Positions 1-10,199 of a DNA stretch of 51,699 bases are shown here, piece after piece. The notes under the pieces were generated by a model. That model saw nothing but the letters and a program-made list of their open reading frames with translations. It did no database searches and had not been told where the DNA came from. The translations under genes were made by a program, and so were the position numbers. Within the stretch, counting starts at the first letter, position 1; each line of letters begins with the position of its first letter. The stretch spans positions 1-51,699 of the forward strand of contig JAENRP010000292.1 in the NCBI GenBank assembly GCA_024741835.1, given 5' to 3'. This DNA comes from Diplocarpon mali. Its lineage: Eukaryota > Ascomycota > Leotiomycetes > Helotiales > Drepanopezizaceae.

Positions 1-118
1 TAACCCTAACCCTAACCCTAACCCTAACCCTAACCCTAACCCTAACCCTAACCCTAACCCTAACCCTAACCCTAACCCTTAACCCTAACCCTAACCCTAA
101 CCCTAACCCTAACTCTAA
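1..118. repeat. Telomere, (CCCTAA)n / (TTAGGG)n
   Basis: The C-rich telomere strand reads 5'->3' into the chromosome, so base 1 is at or near the physical end. The array is almost perfect CCCTAA. One 7-bp variant unit (CCCTTAA) lies around 76-82, and the last unit decays to CTCTAAA at 113-118. TTAGGG is the usual repeat of filamentous ascomycetes, although it is shared with many other eukaryotes. Confidence 0.98.
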
Positions 119-260
119 ATAAAGAAGTGTTAATAACTTCACTATCACAGACTTCTCGCCGTTTTTGTAGGCGTGAATTAAAGTTGCATCATCCTTATGA
201 AAGTGTCTGAGACCCCTACAGAACGTATTCGAAGCTTCTCTGGTTCCAAAACATGGTTCA
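119..260. other. Short subtelomeric spacer
   Basis: About 140 bp separate the telomere from the first retrotransposon. Base composition is balanced and the stretch is not visibly RIP-mutated. I see no ORF and no repeat of it elsewhere in the window. With the sequence after 7839 it is the pre-insertion subtelomere into which A1 inserted. Confidence 0.7.
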
Positions 261-265
261 CAGGA
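261..265. repeat. Target-site duplication of A1 (CAGGA), left copy
   Basis: CAGGA directly precedes the left LTR and is repeated directly after the right LTR at 7834-7838. A 5-bp duplication is typical of LTR-retrotransposon integration, and it fixes both ends of A1. Confidence 0.93.
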
Positions 266-462
266 TGTGGTGCGGTCGGCTGGAGGGCCTTCATTATATC
301 GCTTAGGAGGCTTGCAGAAGTAGGAGAAGATGATTGATTATATTATTATCTAGTGTATATATAGTAAGGAGACTTCGGAAAGAAAAGGGAGAGTCTATGA
401 CTTAGCAGAGTTATATAGAGGGTCTTTAGAATAAGTAGAGACTCTGCCTATTCTATATAATA
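266..462 (-). repeat. A1 3' LTR (left)
   Basis: Direct repeat of 7637-7833. On the plus strand it starts TGTGGTGCGGTCGGC and ends at a mutated ATA where the other LTR has ACA. It is more heavily RIP-mutated than the right LTR near its inner end (TATATAGAG where the right LTR has CACGTGGAG). Confidence 0.93.
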
Positions 463-1039
463 TACCTCTTAGTTGGGCGATACTCTTAGAATCGCTTAGC
501 TATATAGATAAAACAAAGGAAAGAATAGCAGTTATAAAGAAAAGAGGCTTTATCTTATATATTGCCCTTCTAAAGGTCGTTTCTTTTAAAATAAGAAGGG
601 TTGCTATAGGCAATAAGCGCGCTTAAGAATCTTTGCGATTCTATACTAGTGCTCTATTAGGCTTCTTATAGAGTATTTCTATCGCAGAGGTTCTCCTTCC
701 CTTCTTTTAAAAATAACCCTCTTTTGTTATTTAAAAATATCGTCTTTATACTAATAATTTTTAAATATAGAAGGAACTCCTGCTTGTTATAGCCTTGGCC
801 GCCTTTGCAAAGTAAGACCCTTAGAGTCCCTATACCCTGCGTCGCACTAACTTTGCGCTAGGTCGCTAGCGCTCCTATAGGAGCTGCAACCCTAGCGCGG
901 TCCTCTTAGCGCCTGCTAGGCAATAAGCCACTGCTACCGTTATCGCCGCCCTTGCCGCCGCCGCTACTGCCGCTACCGCCTAAGAGCCCTACCCCTACTA
1001 CGCGTTATATACCAAAGCCTATAATAGAATATAATAATA
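463..1039. other. A1 region between 3' LTR and accessory segment
   Basis: Non-coding RIP-mutated sequence with a GC-rich patch around 880-990 rich in GCC/GCT triplets. The same patch occurs inverted in A2 at about 34640-34800. I see no intact gene. The purine-rich tract needed for plus-strand priming should lie next to 463, but RIP has blurred it. Confidence 0.5.
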
Positions 1040-1650
1040 TATGCATATACTATATTATACGCAAGAGCACTAGCAATCTCGATTATTAGTGCTTTAATAG
1101 TACCTTTAGTATATATTACGTCTATTATACTATATTAAGTAATAGCTGCTAGCAGGCTAGCGGCCCTCTCTTTGCCTCTTAGAAGGCTATTATATCGGCT
1201 TGCGCCTATAGCGCCTTTAAGGAGGAGGTAATACTACTACTTAATATAGTAAAGGGTACACTCTAGAGCTTTTATAATACGTTTGTCGAGTCTTATTAAG
1301 TTCTAAGCTGATTTTAAAAGATAAGAGCGATCGGACCCTAGTATTAAAAGGGCCTGCTACTCCTGCGAGTAGTAGTGCTGCTGCCTCTCTCGCTCTTAGC
1401 ATCCCGTTCGCGTTCGCCGCCGGCCTGTCCTCTACCGCCCTATTCCCTCTGCTCGCTACTGCTGCTACTCCTATCCCTACTGCTACTGCTAACGCCGACC
1501 TATTTATATCTCCGTTTATCTCCCCTGCCCTTATTATCGCCGCTCCCGCCTTTACCGCTACCCCTGCTATACCCTCCGCCTTTGCCCCTGCTATTGCTAG
1601 TATATTCGCCGGCAGGCCTTTAGCCGAGGGAGTACCTCTAGGCCTCTCTT
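1040..1650 (+). pseudogene. Candidate accessory ORF of the A family, antisense to gag-pol
   Basis: Between RNase H and the 3' LTR the strand opposite to gag-pol can be read as a decayed frame. From about 1070 to 1290 it is interrupted mainly by TAG where CAG fits, and from about 1330 to 1650 there is an Ala/Pro/Ser-rich open stretch. The inverted copy in A2 (about 33960-34600) keeps an Ala-rich reading open on the same relative strand. A GC-rich, alanine-codon-rich stretch is also open in other frames (a leucine/proline frame here, an Ala/Gly/Arg frame of 106 codons in A2), so coding is not proven. A frame change near 1290 would be needed. Function unknown. Confidence 0.3.
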
Positions 1651-1959
1651 AAGAGGAAATCTGTATAAAGCTTATAACTATAGCTTCGCGGCTCTTGGCT
1701 TTAGCTAAGAGGATTTAAGAAAGGGTCGCGCTTTGCAATAGCAGCTTAAGAATATTACCTATCTTATATTTTTAAAAAAGGAGAAGCTTTTGCAATATAC
1801 TTTATAAGAGAAAACAAATGAATATAACTATAAGAGAGTAGGAGCTTATAAGTATAAGTCTCCTAGTAATAAGTGACTACTTACTAATAAGTGCGAGTTG
1901 CTAAACGATTATTTAAAAGCTCTAAAGGTTTAGTAAACGAATAAAGCTTTTAAACTTCT

Positions 1960-4900
1960 AGCGGTCTAAGTTCTTAATAAGCCTATCTGCGTGCATCTCT
2001 TTAATAAGGAGGTAGATTATTTAAAAGCTTCTTCTTTAATACTCTTAATAGATCTATATATTGCTAATTTCGATATATCAAAGGCTTATTTTAATCTTCT
2101 TATTTTCTATAATAATTAGCTAAATCGTCTATTAGTTATTATAATATATATTCCATTTAAAGAGGGAGTCTATGCGAATCTCTTTAAAGAGGCGTTTTAT
2201 AGCTATTATCTCCTTTGCAATAGAAACTATACTATAAAGTTCTACTTTAATAAAGGAGAGTATAATAGTTGCTTGGCGATTCGCTTTTTAAATAATCGAT
2301 CCTTTAAATAGGAAGAAGACATATCCTTAGAAGGATCTGCAGGTCTTTTAATCATTTTTAAAAGAAGCATCTAAAGACGCAACTAGTTGGTATTCCTTAG
2401 CCTTAAAGCTATAGGCAATTCCTAAGAAGCGCATACTATATAGGTATTAAAGCGTCTAATCTGCGGTTAAAAGGTACTTAGAGCTTGGATTAGTTAGGAA
2501 GAAAGATAGTTAGGAGGCTGTAAATGCAATATCTAGGCATATTATAATTGCTATATAGAGAATAGAGCCTATTTTCTCTTAGTACTCCTTTACCTTTTCT
2601 AAGGAAGCTTGCCTTAAGTTCTTAATAAATTCCTTTTTTAATAGTAGAGTATTAGGCACTCTTCTTATATTAGCTTTAAACTTTTAAGCGATCTTCTTAA
2701 TATAGGTATTATAAACTAAAGAGATCCTCTTTACCTTCCTATTTTAAATAATCCTTACTTTAAGGAACTAGGAGATATCTCTTATAATAGTAAGCTTATA
2801 TGCCCTCTTTAGGTCTTTAATTAGACAAGTCGCCTGATTTAAGTTAAAGGCCTTATATAATACTTAAATATTGTTGATATAAAATGCTATAAAGACTATG
2901 CGATCCTTTATTATAAAAATATAAGGCTCCTTGCTTAATAGCTTGAGTTAAAGGCCTTTAAGCGTTCCTGCGAAGTTCTTATACTATAGCGCTAGAGAGT
3001 CTTTTAGCCTGTAGAGCGCGCGGTCTAATTCTACTACTATACTAAGGCGCTTAAAGCCATCTGATAGGAAGCATATGACTAGAGCACTCCTTAGGTCTCT
3101 AGGAGCGTTAATAAACGTATTAACGATATCGAACTGCTTTACTTTTATATTAAAGTATATGGCAAGCGCTATTAGTACCTTAAAAGACCTTGCTATAAGC
3201 GTAGCTATATAGGTTGAGAAAATTGAAGCTTTATCTTAAAGATCCCTTTGCATAATTAGCTATAATCGGCACTTTAAAAGCTTGCTAAAGCTATTAACCT
3301 TATAAGTAAAAACCTATTTCAATAGTATTAGCAGGGGCTTTAAGTAATCCTTTCGCACGATTCTTTAGTAACTTTGAGATTTTAAATTCCTAATCTCTTA
3401 ATGCCCTCTTTCCTTAAATCGTTTGCTAAAAGGGTGCTTCTTTAAGTCTAGCTATCCTTTTAAAGGCTTTGGTAGAGAGCCTTAGTACTATAGGCGGTTA
3501 AGAGACTGCGCTCTATCCTTTGCCTAACTATTAACTGCAGCTTTAATAATTATATAAACTATTAAATAGTCCTTTCTATCCTCCCTTATTTATTCGTTCG
3601 CTTAAAAGGTCGATATAAACTCCTATGCATATAAGGAGTAAGGTAAATTAATATTACTTTAAGAGAGTATATACTTTAAAGTAGTAGTATATACTTTTAA
3701 AGTCTTCTATTGCTTAACGCTTAAGTGTCTTATCCTCTTTTGCCTAAGAAGAGGGAGTTCCTCTTTGCGCTTTTCTTTATAAGTCTCTTCCTCTATTTTT
3801 ATTATTACTAAAGGTTCCTTTAAGAGTCTGGGTAGCTCTATCTCTTAAGCCTATAGTCTTTAAGCTAGTATTATAACTTAAGGTATTATATTATTAAGGC
3901 CTGCTCCTCTTACTAAGTCGCTTTTTATAAGACTGTTAGAGCTTCTCTTAGATCTTAGTAGTAGTGCCTTTAGCCTTCTACTAGAGTTTACTAGGGTCTG
4001 CCTTTATAATTAAAGACTCTGTTTTAAAGCCTTTAAGCCATCTCTATTCTTATATAGAATAGTGGCTAGAGATCTGCTGATCGCCTTATAAAACTCGTCT
4101 CTAGAGACTCCCTTAGAGTCATCTATAGTTCCTTCTTTAATAGGGCCTCTATAGGGAATTATTACCCTTAAGCTTTAGTCGCCATTTACCTTCTTAAAGA
4201 CTGGCGAAGTAGCTTCTAGTTCGCTTACTTCTACCCTTAAGTTTCTAAGTGAGTCTTTCGGATTTAGATTTAAGTTAAGGCCTTTTATATTATTAGTTAG
4301 AGGCTATAGAGCAGCATCAGTCTATAATATAGGCTCTTTCTATATAGTAGCTTCTTCTGCAGCGATTGCGTTTGACCCTATAATAAGCTCTAATTCCTCG
4401 AAAATGCCTTCGAACTTAGCGTCCTAAGCTCCCTCTCCCTTTCTAATCAATTAAAGGGTTATCTTAAGTTCCTAATATAATATAGGGTTTACGCGCTTAG
4501 CTTCTGGACTATAGAAGAGAGACTTATCGAATTCGATATTATAAGTCGTTATTACTCGCTAGAGTATAAGAACCTAGATTCTATAAATATTAAAGGTAAT
4601 ATATCTAACTAAGTAACTTAAGTGCCCTTATGATTCAATTTTAAAGGTTCGGCGGTCCTTCCCTACCTCCTTCTCTCTAATTAAAGGGTATGCGCAAGCG
4701 CTATACGTATAAATGCGACTCTAGTCGGGCTTTAAGCTCGCTATCATTTGCTTAATAAGTAGCAGCTTATAAAATCGAAAATACTGCTTAAACCAACTAT
4801 AAAGAGCCTTGCTTAATAAGATCATCTTCTTCCTAGCGAGTAAGGAGATATTATAAAGGTATATAGTAGCCTTTATAACCTTTGGCTAAAGGCTTGCTAA

Positions 4901-6060
4901 AAGCCTAGTATAGATCCTTATTTTAATAGAGCATTTAATCAACTCCCTTCCTACTTATTCCGCGCCTCTATTAGGTTGGTATATATAAGTAGGAGTAAGC
5001 TTTAAATCGATTCCCTCCTCTTTTACCTATCTTTAGTATTTTATAAGAGAGTCTTCCTTTAAGGAGATTACTAAAGTATTATTATCTTACTTAATCTTAT
5101 AAATAGAAAGCCTATATTAGCGTTTCACTTATACTTTAAAGGCCTAAAGGACTATTATAACTATATCTCTGCCCTTCGATCTTAATAGGAATATCTAAAG
5201 TATACTATTATACTTGTCCTTAATTAAAAGAACCTATAAGCAGCTATTATATAAGTTGTTTAAAAAGTTAAAGAGATCCTAGGAGATCTTAAAGAAGGGC
5301 TTCGAAGATCGGTTTTTAAAGGTAGTACAAGAAATAACTTGCTTAATAGACGCTATTGCATATATAAGGCACTTTAGCCTTTATATTCCCTTAATCTTTA
5401 CTCCTTTAGCGCACTTGACTAGCGCTTAGAGAGCCTTTGCGCCTAAGTAGCTAGCGCAAAGGTGCTAAGTGTATATATTATTATCCTATACCCTAGTAGG
5501 TGTATAGCTAGACTGGAACCTATTATAGAGTGTTATCTTAACTATAAGGAATGCTATTAAGGTAAAGAAGTTATATTAAAGTATATTTAGAAGATTTAAA
5601 TAGTTGATAGGCTTATATTTAAAGAAAACAAGATTATAGCAACGCTTTAATTAAGCTCGCTTTATAGAATCTTTAATACTCTTAGAGCGCAAAGTAAGGT
5701 CTACCTTAGAGTACTAAAAACCCTTATCTATAAGGAGCCTTTCTAAGATAATATTAGTAGTAAACTCCTTTATAATAGCAATATTACGCAGCATTATCCC
5801 TATAAGAGAGCTATTATACTATAGAAGAGAGTCTACTATATATCTATCACCTCTCCTAATAATTAAGAGTCTTAAGGTACCTGCTTTAATATATTACTAC
5901 AAGTCGCTAAAAGGCTTAAAGTTGCTTATAATAAGTAAATCCTTTAAATTAATGATATAAGTAGCTATGCAATTATTAAGGAGCGTACTTAAGGAGAGCG
6001 GGTGGCGTTTTAGCTTAAAGAGGTAGTAGATATTGAACGATTTTTCAAAAGCGTCGAAAG
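1960..6060 (-). pseudogene. pol: A1 pol remnant (protease, integrase, RT, RNase H)
   Basis: Decayed minus-strand pol. By position against A2, the domains lie at about 6050-5900 (protease), 5470-4500 (integrase), 3380-2720 (reverse transcriptase) and 2470-1990 (RNase H). The RT of the A family reads, after allowing for stops, as copia-like blocks such as QFDIINTFINA and FIAFYINDI; the latter is the YVDD-type catalytic motif with its first Asp changed to Asn by a G-to-A change. The many in-frame TAG/TAA codons make it non-functional. Confidence 0.85.
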
Positions 6061-6229
6061 CAAAGGGATCTATTACTATAAAGACTGGTGAGTTCTCCCT
6101 TTTATTACTTAAACTATCCTCCTTAAAGGCTGAAGCCTTTCCCTTAAATTTGTCAATTGCTATTATTGCAATATTATTCTCCTTAAGCTATACTTAAAGA
6201 CCCTTGAACTGGTCTTTTGCATTTAACGC

Positions 6230-7370
6230 CTTTTATATTTGTAGGACCTCCTCTTATAAGGGGAGAACCTTCAATTTTTCCTTACGCCCGTCTATAGTAT
6301 ATAATAGTTTCCGACAGTCCTAGGGCTTCTAATAGTGGTTTATAGAGCCTCTATAAGGGCACTTAGGCCTGGTCTCCCTTCTGGAGCTTATAGAGCGATT
6401 TCGGGAGCTGCTTTCTAAAGCTTGCGAAGGGGTTTTAGCATTTAAGAGAGACTCTTAAGTAGCAAAAACTGCTAGCCCTTTATTATCAATTGCTCTATTG
6501 GATTCAATGCCTGCTAAGGCGCAGCTTAGCTGTATTAGGTCGTGCTTATATAAGGTTCTTATCTACTTATTAGTAATTATTTCCTCCTTTAAGCGGGTTA
6601 CCTAACTTAGATTAATCTTTATTGCAATTAAGTCTAAAAAGTCAGTTACTCCTAGTCTTCCTTTAATCTTAAGAAGACTTTATTATTCTGCTAAGCGGTA
6701 CGCCTCCTACTACTCCTGGATCTACTACTAAGTATTAATTCTCCTAGTCTTACTTTGGTATAGTATATTGCGATACTAGAGCCTCGTTTAAGATTAAATA
6801 GTCTTATTAGAAGGCGTAATATCATACTTTAAAATAGATACTAGGCCTTAGAGTAAGAGTTGCTAGTTTACTAAATTAGCATATAGGTCGTTAGTAGTAG
6901 TTCCACTTATAGGAGTATTTCTATCAGGTATTAAGGAGGAGAGCTTCTTAGCTTGGATTTATACTTAAGCTATCGCAGAAGCTAAAAGCGTTCTATCGAT
7001 AGTCTTAGAGACCTATTTTAAGAGTAGTTTATAGTATTTGCATTAGGTCTTCCAAGTCTCCTTATATATAAGGTGCTCCTTTATTAGGATTTTATATTTA
7101 TCCTTAATATCTTTATAAGAAGCCTATAGAGGAGGAGCTTTTGACAGATCTCCTAAGGGAAAGCGGGTGTAAATCTATTTGGATAGAGTTGCTATATACT
7201 CTTTATATAACCTCGCGTATACTACGCAGAGGTTAGCTGTTTCTAATTCCTTAAGCTCTTATATAAAGGGAGCTTAAGGCTTAGTCTTTATAATTAACTT
7301 AAATAAGAGTCTCAAATCGGCAAAAATAGTAATATTATAAAGCTTAGTAAAGAATATATATTTATTAAAC
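6230..7370 (-). pseudogene. gag: A1 gag remnant
   Basis: This is the inverted equivalent of A2 28230-29380. A zinc-knuckle-like segment lies near 6300-6380 (ECPYxGFxNHY-type residues in A2). It lies downstream of the 5' LTR and primer-binding site at the right end of A1, as expected for gag. Multiple in-frame stops. Confidence 0.75.
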
Positions 7371-7618
7371 CACTTTACTTAAGAGGCAAAGGTATTAAAG
7401 TAAGGCTTAAAGATGCTTAAAGAGTTAGATATATTAAATAAAGTCTAGTAAAAAGGTTAGATATATAAATGGAGTTTGCAAATAAGGTTCGATTAGAAAT
7501 TAGAGATTTATTAATTGAAAATGAAGGTCCTTTAAGTTATTATAAATACTCGGAAAGTCGGTCAAAAGCTTAAAGGGCCCTTTAGCTAGTTGTATATAAA
7601 GAGAAAGTATATTAAAGT

Positions 7619-7636
7619 GCTAACAGGGCTTATAAC
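7619..7636 (-). other. A1 primer-binding site (initiator tRNA-Met anticodon stem-loop type)
   Basis: Directly inside the 5' LTR, the plus strand reads TAACAGGGCTTATAAC. The element strand therefore reads GTTATAAGCCCTGTTA. Allowing one G-to-A change (GTTATGAGCCC), this is complementary to GGGCUCAUAAC, the conserved anticodon stem-loop of eukaryotic initiator tRNA-Met. Priming from a tRNA cut in the anticodon loop is established for Drosophila copia and yeast Ty5. E (23785-23796) carries the unmutated version. Confidence 0.7.
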
Positions 7637-7833
7637 TATAGTACGGTCGGCTAGAGGGCCTTCATTAGGTCGCTTAAAAGGCTTGCAGAAGTAGGAGAAG
7701 ATGATTAATTATATTATTATCTAATATATATATAGTAAGGAGACTTTAAAAAGAAAAGGGAGAGTCTATGACTTAGCAGAGTCACGTGGAGGGTCTTCAG
7801 AATAAGTGGAGACTCCGCCCATTCTGCATAACA
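7637..7833 (-). repeat. A1 5' LTR (right)
   Basis: 197 bp, starting TATAGTACGG (TG changed to TA) and ending CATTCTGCATAACA. Its outer 60 bp keep CpG and CpA sites that are mutated in the left copy, so RIP fades towards the single-copy island beyond it. Confidence 0.93.
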
Positions 7834-7838
7834 CAGGA
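7834..7838. repeat. Target-site duplication of A1 (CAGGA), right copy
   Basis: Matches 261-265 exactly. Confidence 0.93.
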
Positions 7839-8024
7839 CCTCCCCAAGTCTCTCTTATTTCTTTCTATTTCCTAAGGGCTTGTCGGAACTAGCCTTATCT
7901 CGACATTTTTGTTAAACGTTCTTTATACAATGTTTTTTCTACATACATCGATTGTTATAGAGAGCTCAATCATAAAGTGGCTCTCTAACTTTCTCGTTTT
8001 CTTCACAATAGACCTATGAAATCG

Positions 8025-8099
8025 ATATAGTGATTGGGTCATATAGAAATATAGTAATTGGGTTATATATAGGAATATAGTAATCGGGTCATATAGGTC
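8025..8099. repeat. Three imperfect 25-bp tandem units
   Basis: The unit is about ATATAGTRATYGGGTYATATAG, seen three times in a row, with C/T and G/A differences between units. No function can be assigned from sequence. Confidence 0.8.
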
Positions 8100-8144
8100 T
8101 TCTCTATGCTCGCTCCTATACTTGTTCTCGCTTAGAGTACCTTA

Positions 8145-8203
8145 CTCTCGCCGTCACACCGACTTGCGAAGCAAAGTCCCGTGACCCCGGAGCTTGCCGA
8201 GAG
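8145..8203. other. Nested inverted repeat (hairpin)
   Basis: Three nested stems can form: CTCTCG (8145-8150) with CGAGAG (8198-8203), GTCAC (8153-8157) with GTGAC (8181-8185), and GACTT (8161-8165) with AAGTC (8174-8178). It stands out as a GC-rich patch in AT-rich flanks. It is not a tRNA: no T-arm or acceptor pairing is visible. It could be a structured transcript, the end of an old transposon, or chance. Confidence 0.4.
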
Positions 8204-8452
8204 CGGGCATAGCAAAGACCTCGTCTTTTATAATATTAGGGATAAGGTAGAGAACATTTTTTATAGAATAGAAAACTATAGTACTTGTAAAGCTAAGCAA
8301 TTCATAGTAATTCATGTATATTCTTCACTGGAACAACGCTCTTTCTATACGCCTTAAAATAAAAGTAGGTCAATCGATCGTAGGGAATCTGCATACCTGA
8401 GGTTCAAATATCAAATCCACCCTGGAAAACACCCTCTCCCCACACCTCTACT

Positions 8453-10072
8453 ATGCCGTCGCTATCCTCCCTTACCACCCGCCCACAAGCAAGCAACGAC
8501 AACAACAACGACGGCGCCGACGACACAAATGACTCGCTTTTCTCTATCCCGATCCCTAACTCCACTGTATGCCCGCCGCCTCTACCTGTTGGCGAGTCGG
8601 TCTTCCGGCACATCAACATCTACCACCCGCACTATCCAGTGGGCGACAACCTACTCCTCAGACTTGCCGCCGTCGACTCCCCCGCCGGCGGCCTCCAATA
8701 CGGCTACCTCACGACCGTCTGCGGCATTATCGCTGGCAACAGGTGGGATGGCTGGCTGGAGGACCAGGCAAGCAGCGACAGCGTCAATAACAGCGGCGAC
8801 GACAATAAGAACAGACGGTCCTACATCTCCATGGACCCCCGTGCCGTCCTCCCCCCCGGCGACTACTTCTTCGTCCTCGAGCCCTCCAGCGCCGACGAGC
8901 CGTATCCCGTTGTCCCCAACTTTCGCCAGTGGCGGTTCCCGCACCTGGACCTGCCTGCGGGTGACTGGAAGGCCTACTCGGCGCCTCAGTCTGCGAACAA
9001 GACGTTCTCTGCCTCTAGCATGAGCTTAGCCCTCGAGCTTCGCGACGCCAGCTGCCGCATTAGTAGCTGGAACGAAGGGACGCAGATGGCTCATATTATT
9101 CCTAGTGAGGAGGTGGAGTGGCACCGGGCGAATAATATGCATATCTACCAGCGCGAGCTCACTCGCAGCCTCGACAGCGACCTGGCGAACCTCGTCCTCC
9201 TACGCGCGGATCTCCATATCAACTTCGACAAGCCAATGTTCACTGTCATCCCGAAGTCTGCTAAACCGGGCGAGGAGCCCCAGCTGGTGCTGCATGTGGT
9301 GCAGCAGTCGAGTTTGTACCAGCACATCTACCATAACCGCCAGGTACCGGAGTGGAAGGACGTTCCCCCCCAGTTCTTCTTCGCGCGGCTGGCTTGGACG
9401 GTGTTCCCCTGGCTCGAGGGCTTCCTCGGCACGGGGCGCGAGAAACGGGTGACGGTTGCGACAGAGTTGCCGACCAAGACAAGGTGGCTAGGGAGGGGCG
9501 AGTTTACGGCGAAGTTCAGTCGCGCAGCGCAGCGATCGCGGCCCCGGGAAAATAAGCAGAGGACAAACGCCGGCGCGGGGGACGATGGCGAGATAAAGGA
9601 CGACGACGTCTCGCGTAAGCGCCGTCGCGCGTCCTCGACAGCGATATCTCGCGCAAGCGACGAGGTTGGAGCTATGCAGGATCACGGCTCCCCTCCTAGA
9701 TTCTCGTCTTTCTTGGATCTGTGTCCTCCCCTCGAATCCTCGCCTTCGTTTCCTGATCAGTTTGCATCCGACGAAACCTCGCCTCTGCCTCCAGATTCGT
9801 ATCAGACCCCTGGATCTCTCGCGCTGCGCCAGTCATCTACCCCCTGCCGGCCGCCGTCAGGACTCCCGCTAGCGGCGCAGAAAAACCCCGCGGATCTCAA
9901 GGCGGCCTGGTTGCGACAGGAGCGTGCGCGCTCTGGTGTGCAGCAGACGTGGGATGAGGAAGAGCAGTGGGCGGAGCAGATGGAGGGGGCGACGATGGGT
10001 CCAGAGGAAGCCGTAAGGTTGCTGCGGTTTTTCGGCGCGGAGTTCAAGGACGAGTTAGGGGGGAAGGGGTGA
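8453..10072 (+). CDS. HNH-nuclease-domain protein, fungal HNH_2-like family
   Basis: An intact intronless frame of 539 codons, the only one in the window with normal codon use and high GC. The centre (about residues 195-265) carries an HNH endonuclease signature: Cys201 in RDASCRISS, then AHIIP with His214, then DLANLVLLRADLH with Asn246 and His255, followed by NFD with Asp259. This order matches the HNH_2 type found in many uncharacterised ascomycete proteins. Residues 1-195 precede it; 41-170 look like a folded N-terminal part with hydrophobic strands. The C-terminal third (about 360-480) is low-complexity, rich in Ser/Pro/Arg, and contains a basic cluster SRKRRR (387-392) that could be a nuclear signal. 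Residues 480-535 look helical. The Met at 8453 is chosen because a pyrimidine-rich leader precedes it and the frame is open to it. Family function is unknown; DNA cleavage is inferred from the motif only. Confidence 0.88.
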   Translation: MPSLSSLTTRPQASNDNNNDGADDTNDSLFSIPIPNSTVCPPPLPVGESVFRHINIYHPHYPVGDNLLLRLAAVDSPAGGLQYGYLTTVCGIIAGNRWDGWLEDQASSDSVNNSGDDNKNRRSYISMDPRAVLPPGDYFFVLEPSSADEPYPVVPNFRQWRFPHLDLPAGDWKAYSAPQSANKTFSASSMSLALELRDASCRISSWNEGTQMAHIIPSEEVEWHRANNMHIYQRELTRSLDSDLANLVLLRADLHINFDKPMFTVIPKSAKPGEEPQLVLHVVQQSSLYQHIYHNRQVPEWKDVPPQFFFARLAWTVFPWLEGFLGTGREKRVTVATELPTKTRWLGRGEFTAKFSRAAQRSRPRENKQRTNAGAGDDGEIKDDDVSRKRRRASSTAISRASDEVGAMQDHGSPPRFSSFLDLCPPLESSPSFPDQFASDETSPLPPDSYQTPGSLALRQSSTPCRPPSGLPLAAQKNPADLKAAWLRQERARSGVQQTWDEEEQWAEQMEGATMGPEEAVRLLRFFGAEFKDELGGKG

Positions 10073-10199
10073 GAGGAGGATGAGGTTGTGTTTGAAATAG
10101 TGGTAGTAGCTTCGGTTAAGATGTTTACTCGCGGCTCGAGGCCGCCCGGCATAGGGGAATACGGGCGGGTGATTGGCTGTACATTACTATAGATGATGA
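10073..10199. other. 3' flank of the HNH gene
   Basis: Non-RIPed, GC-rich sequence of about 130 bp after the stop codon. It probably holds the 3' untranslated region. No clear polyadenylation signal and no further gene. Composition drops sharply to AT-rich at about 10200, where the transposon stack begins. Confidence 0.5.

Larger units (their letters stand above)
266..7833 (-). mobile_element. Copia-type LTR retrotransposon A1, RIP-inactivated
   Basis: This is a complete 7,568-bp element on the minus strand, bounded by two 197-bp LTRs and by 5-bp TSDs. It is the inverted counterpart of A2 (27769-35368), with the same LTR, the same primer-binding site and the same coding order read from the right: gag, protease, integrase, reverse transcriptase, RNase H. 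Integrase before RT defines the Ty1/copia order. Frames are littered with TAG/TAA where glutamine would fit, and the two LTRs differ only by C/T and G/A changes, which is the RIP pattern. It lies 147 bp from the telomere. About 1.4 kb between RNase H and the left (3') LTR holds a GC-rich accessory segment. Confidence 0.93.
7839..8452. other. Upstream intergenic region of the HNH gene
   Basis: This is the continuation of the subtelomere after A1. It holds a three-unit tandem repeat (8025-8099), a GC-richer hairpin-forming block (8145-8203) and, just before the gene, a pyrimidine-rich leader (8418-8452), which is common upstream of fungal start codons. No other gene seen. Confidence 0.6.

Noticed and set aside
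8145..8203. Hairpin block as a tRNA gene
   Set aside because: No acceptor stem, T-arm or anticodon-arm arrangement fits.
10126..10160. ACTCGCGGCTCGAGGCC after the HNH gene as a further palindrome copy
   Set aside because: Only the first eight bases match; the inverted arm and the 23-bp spacing are missing.
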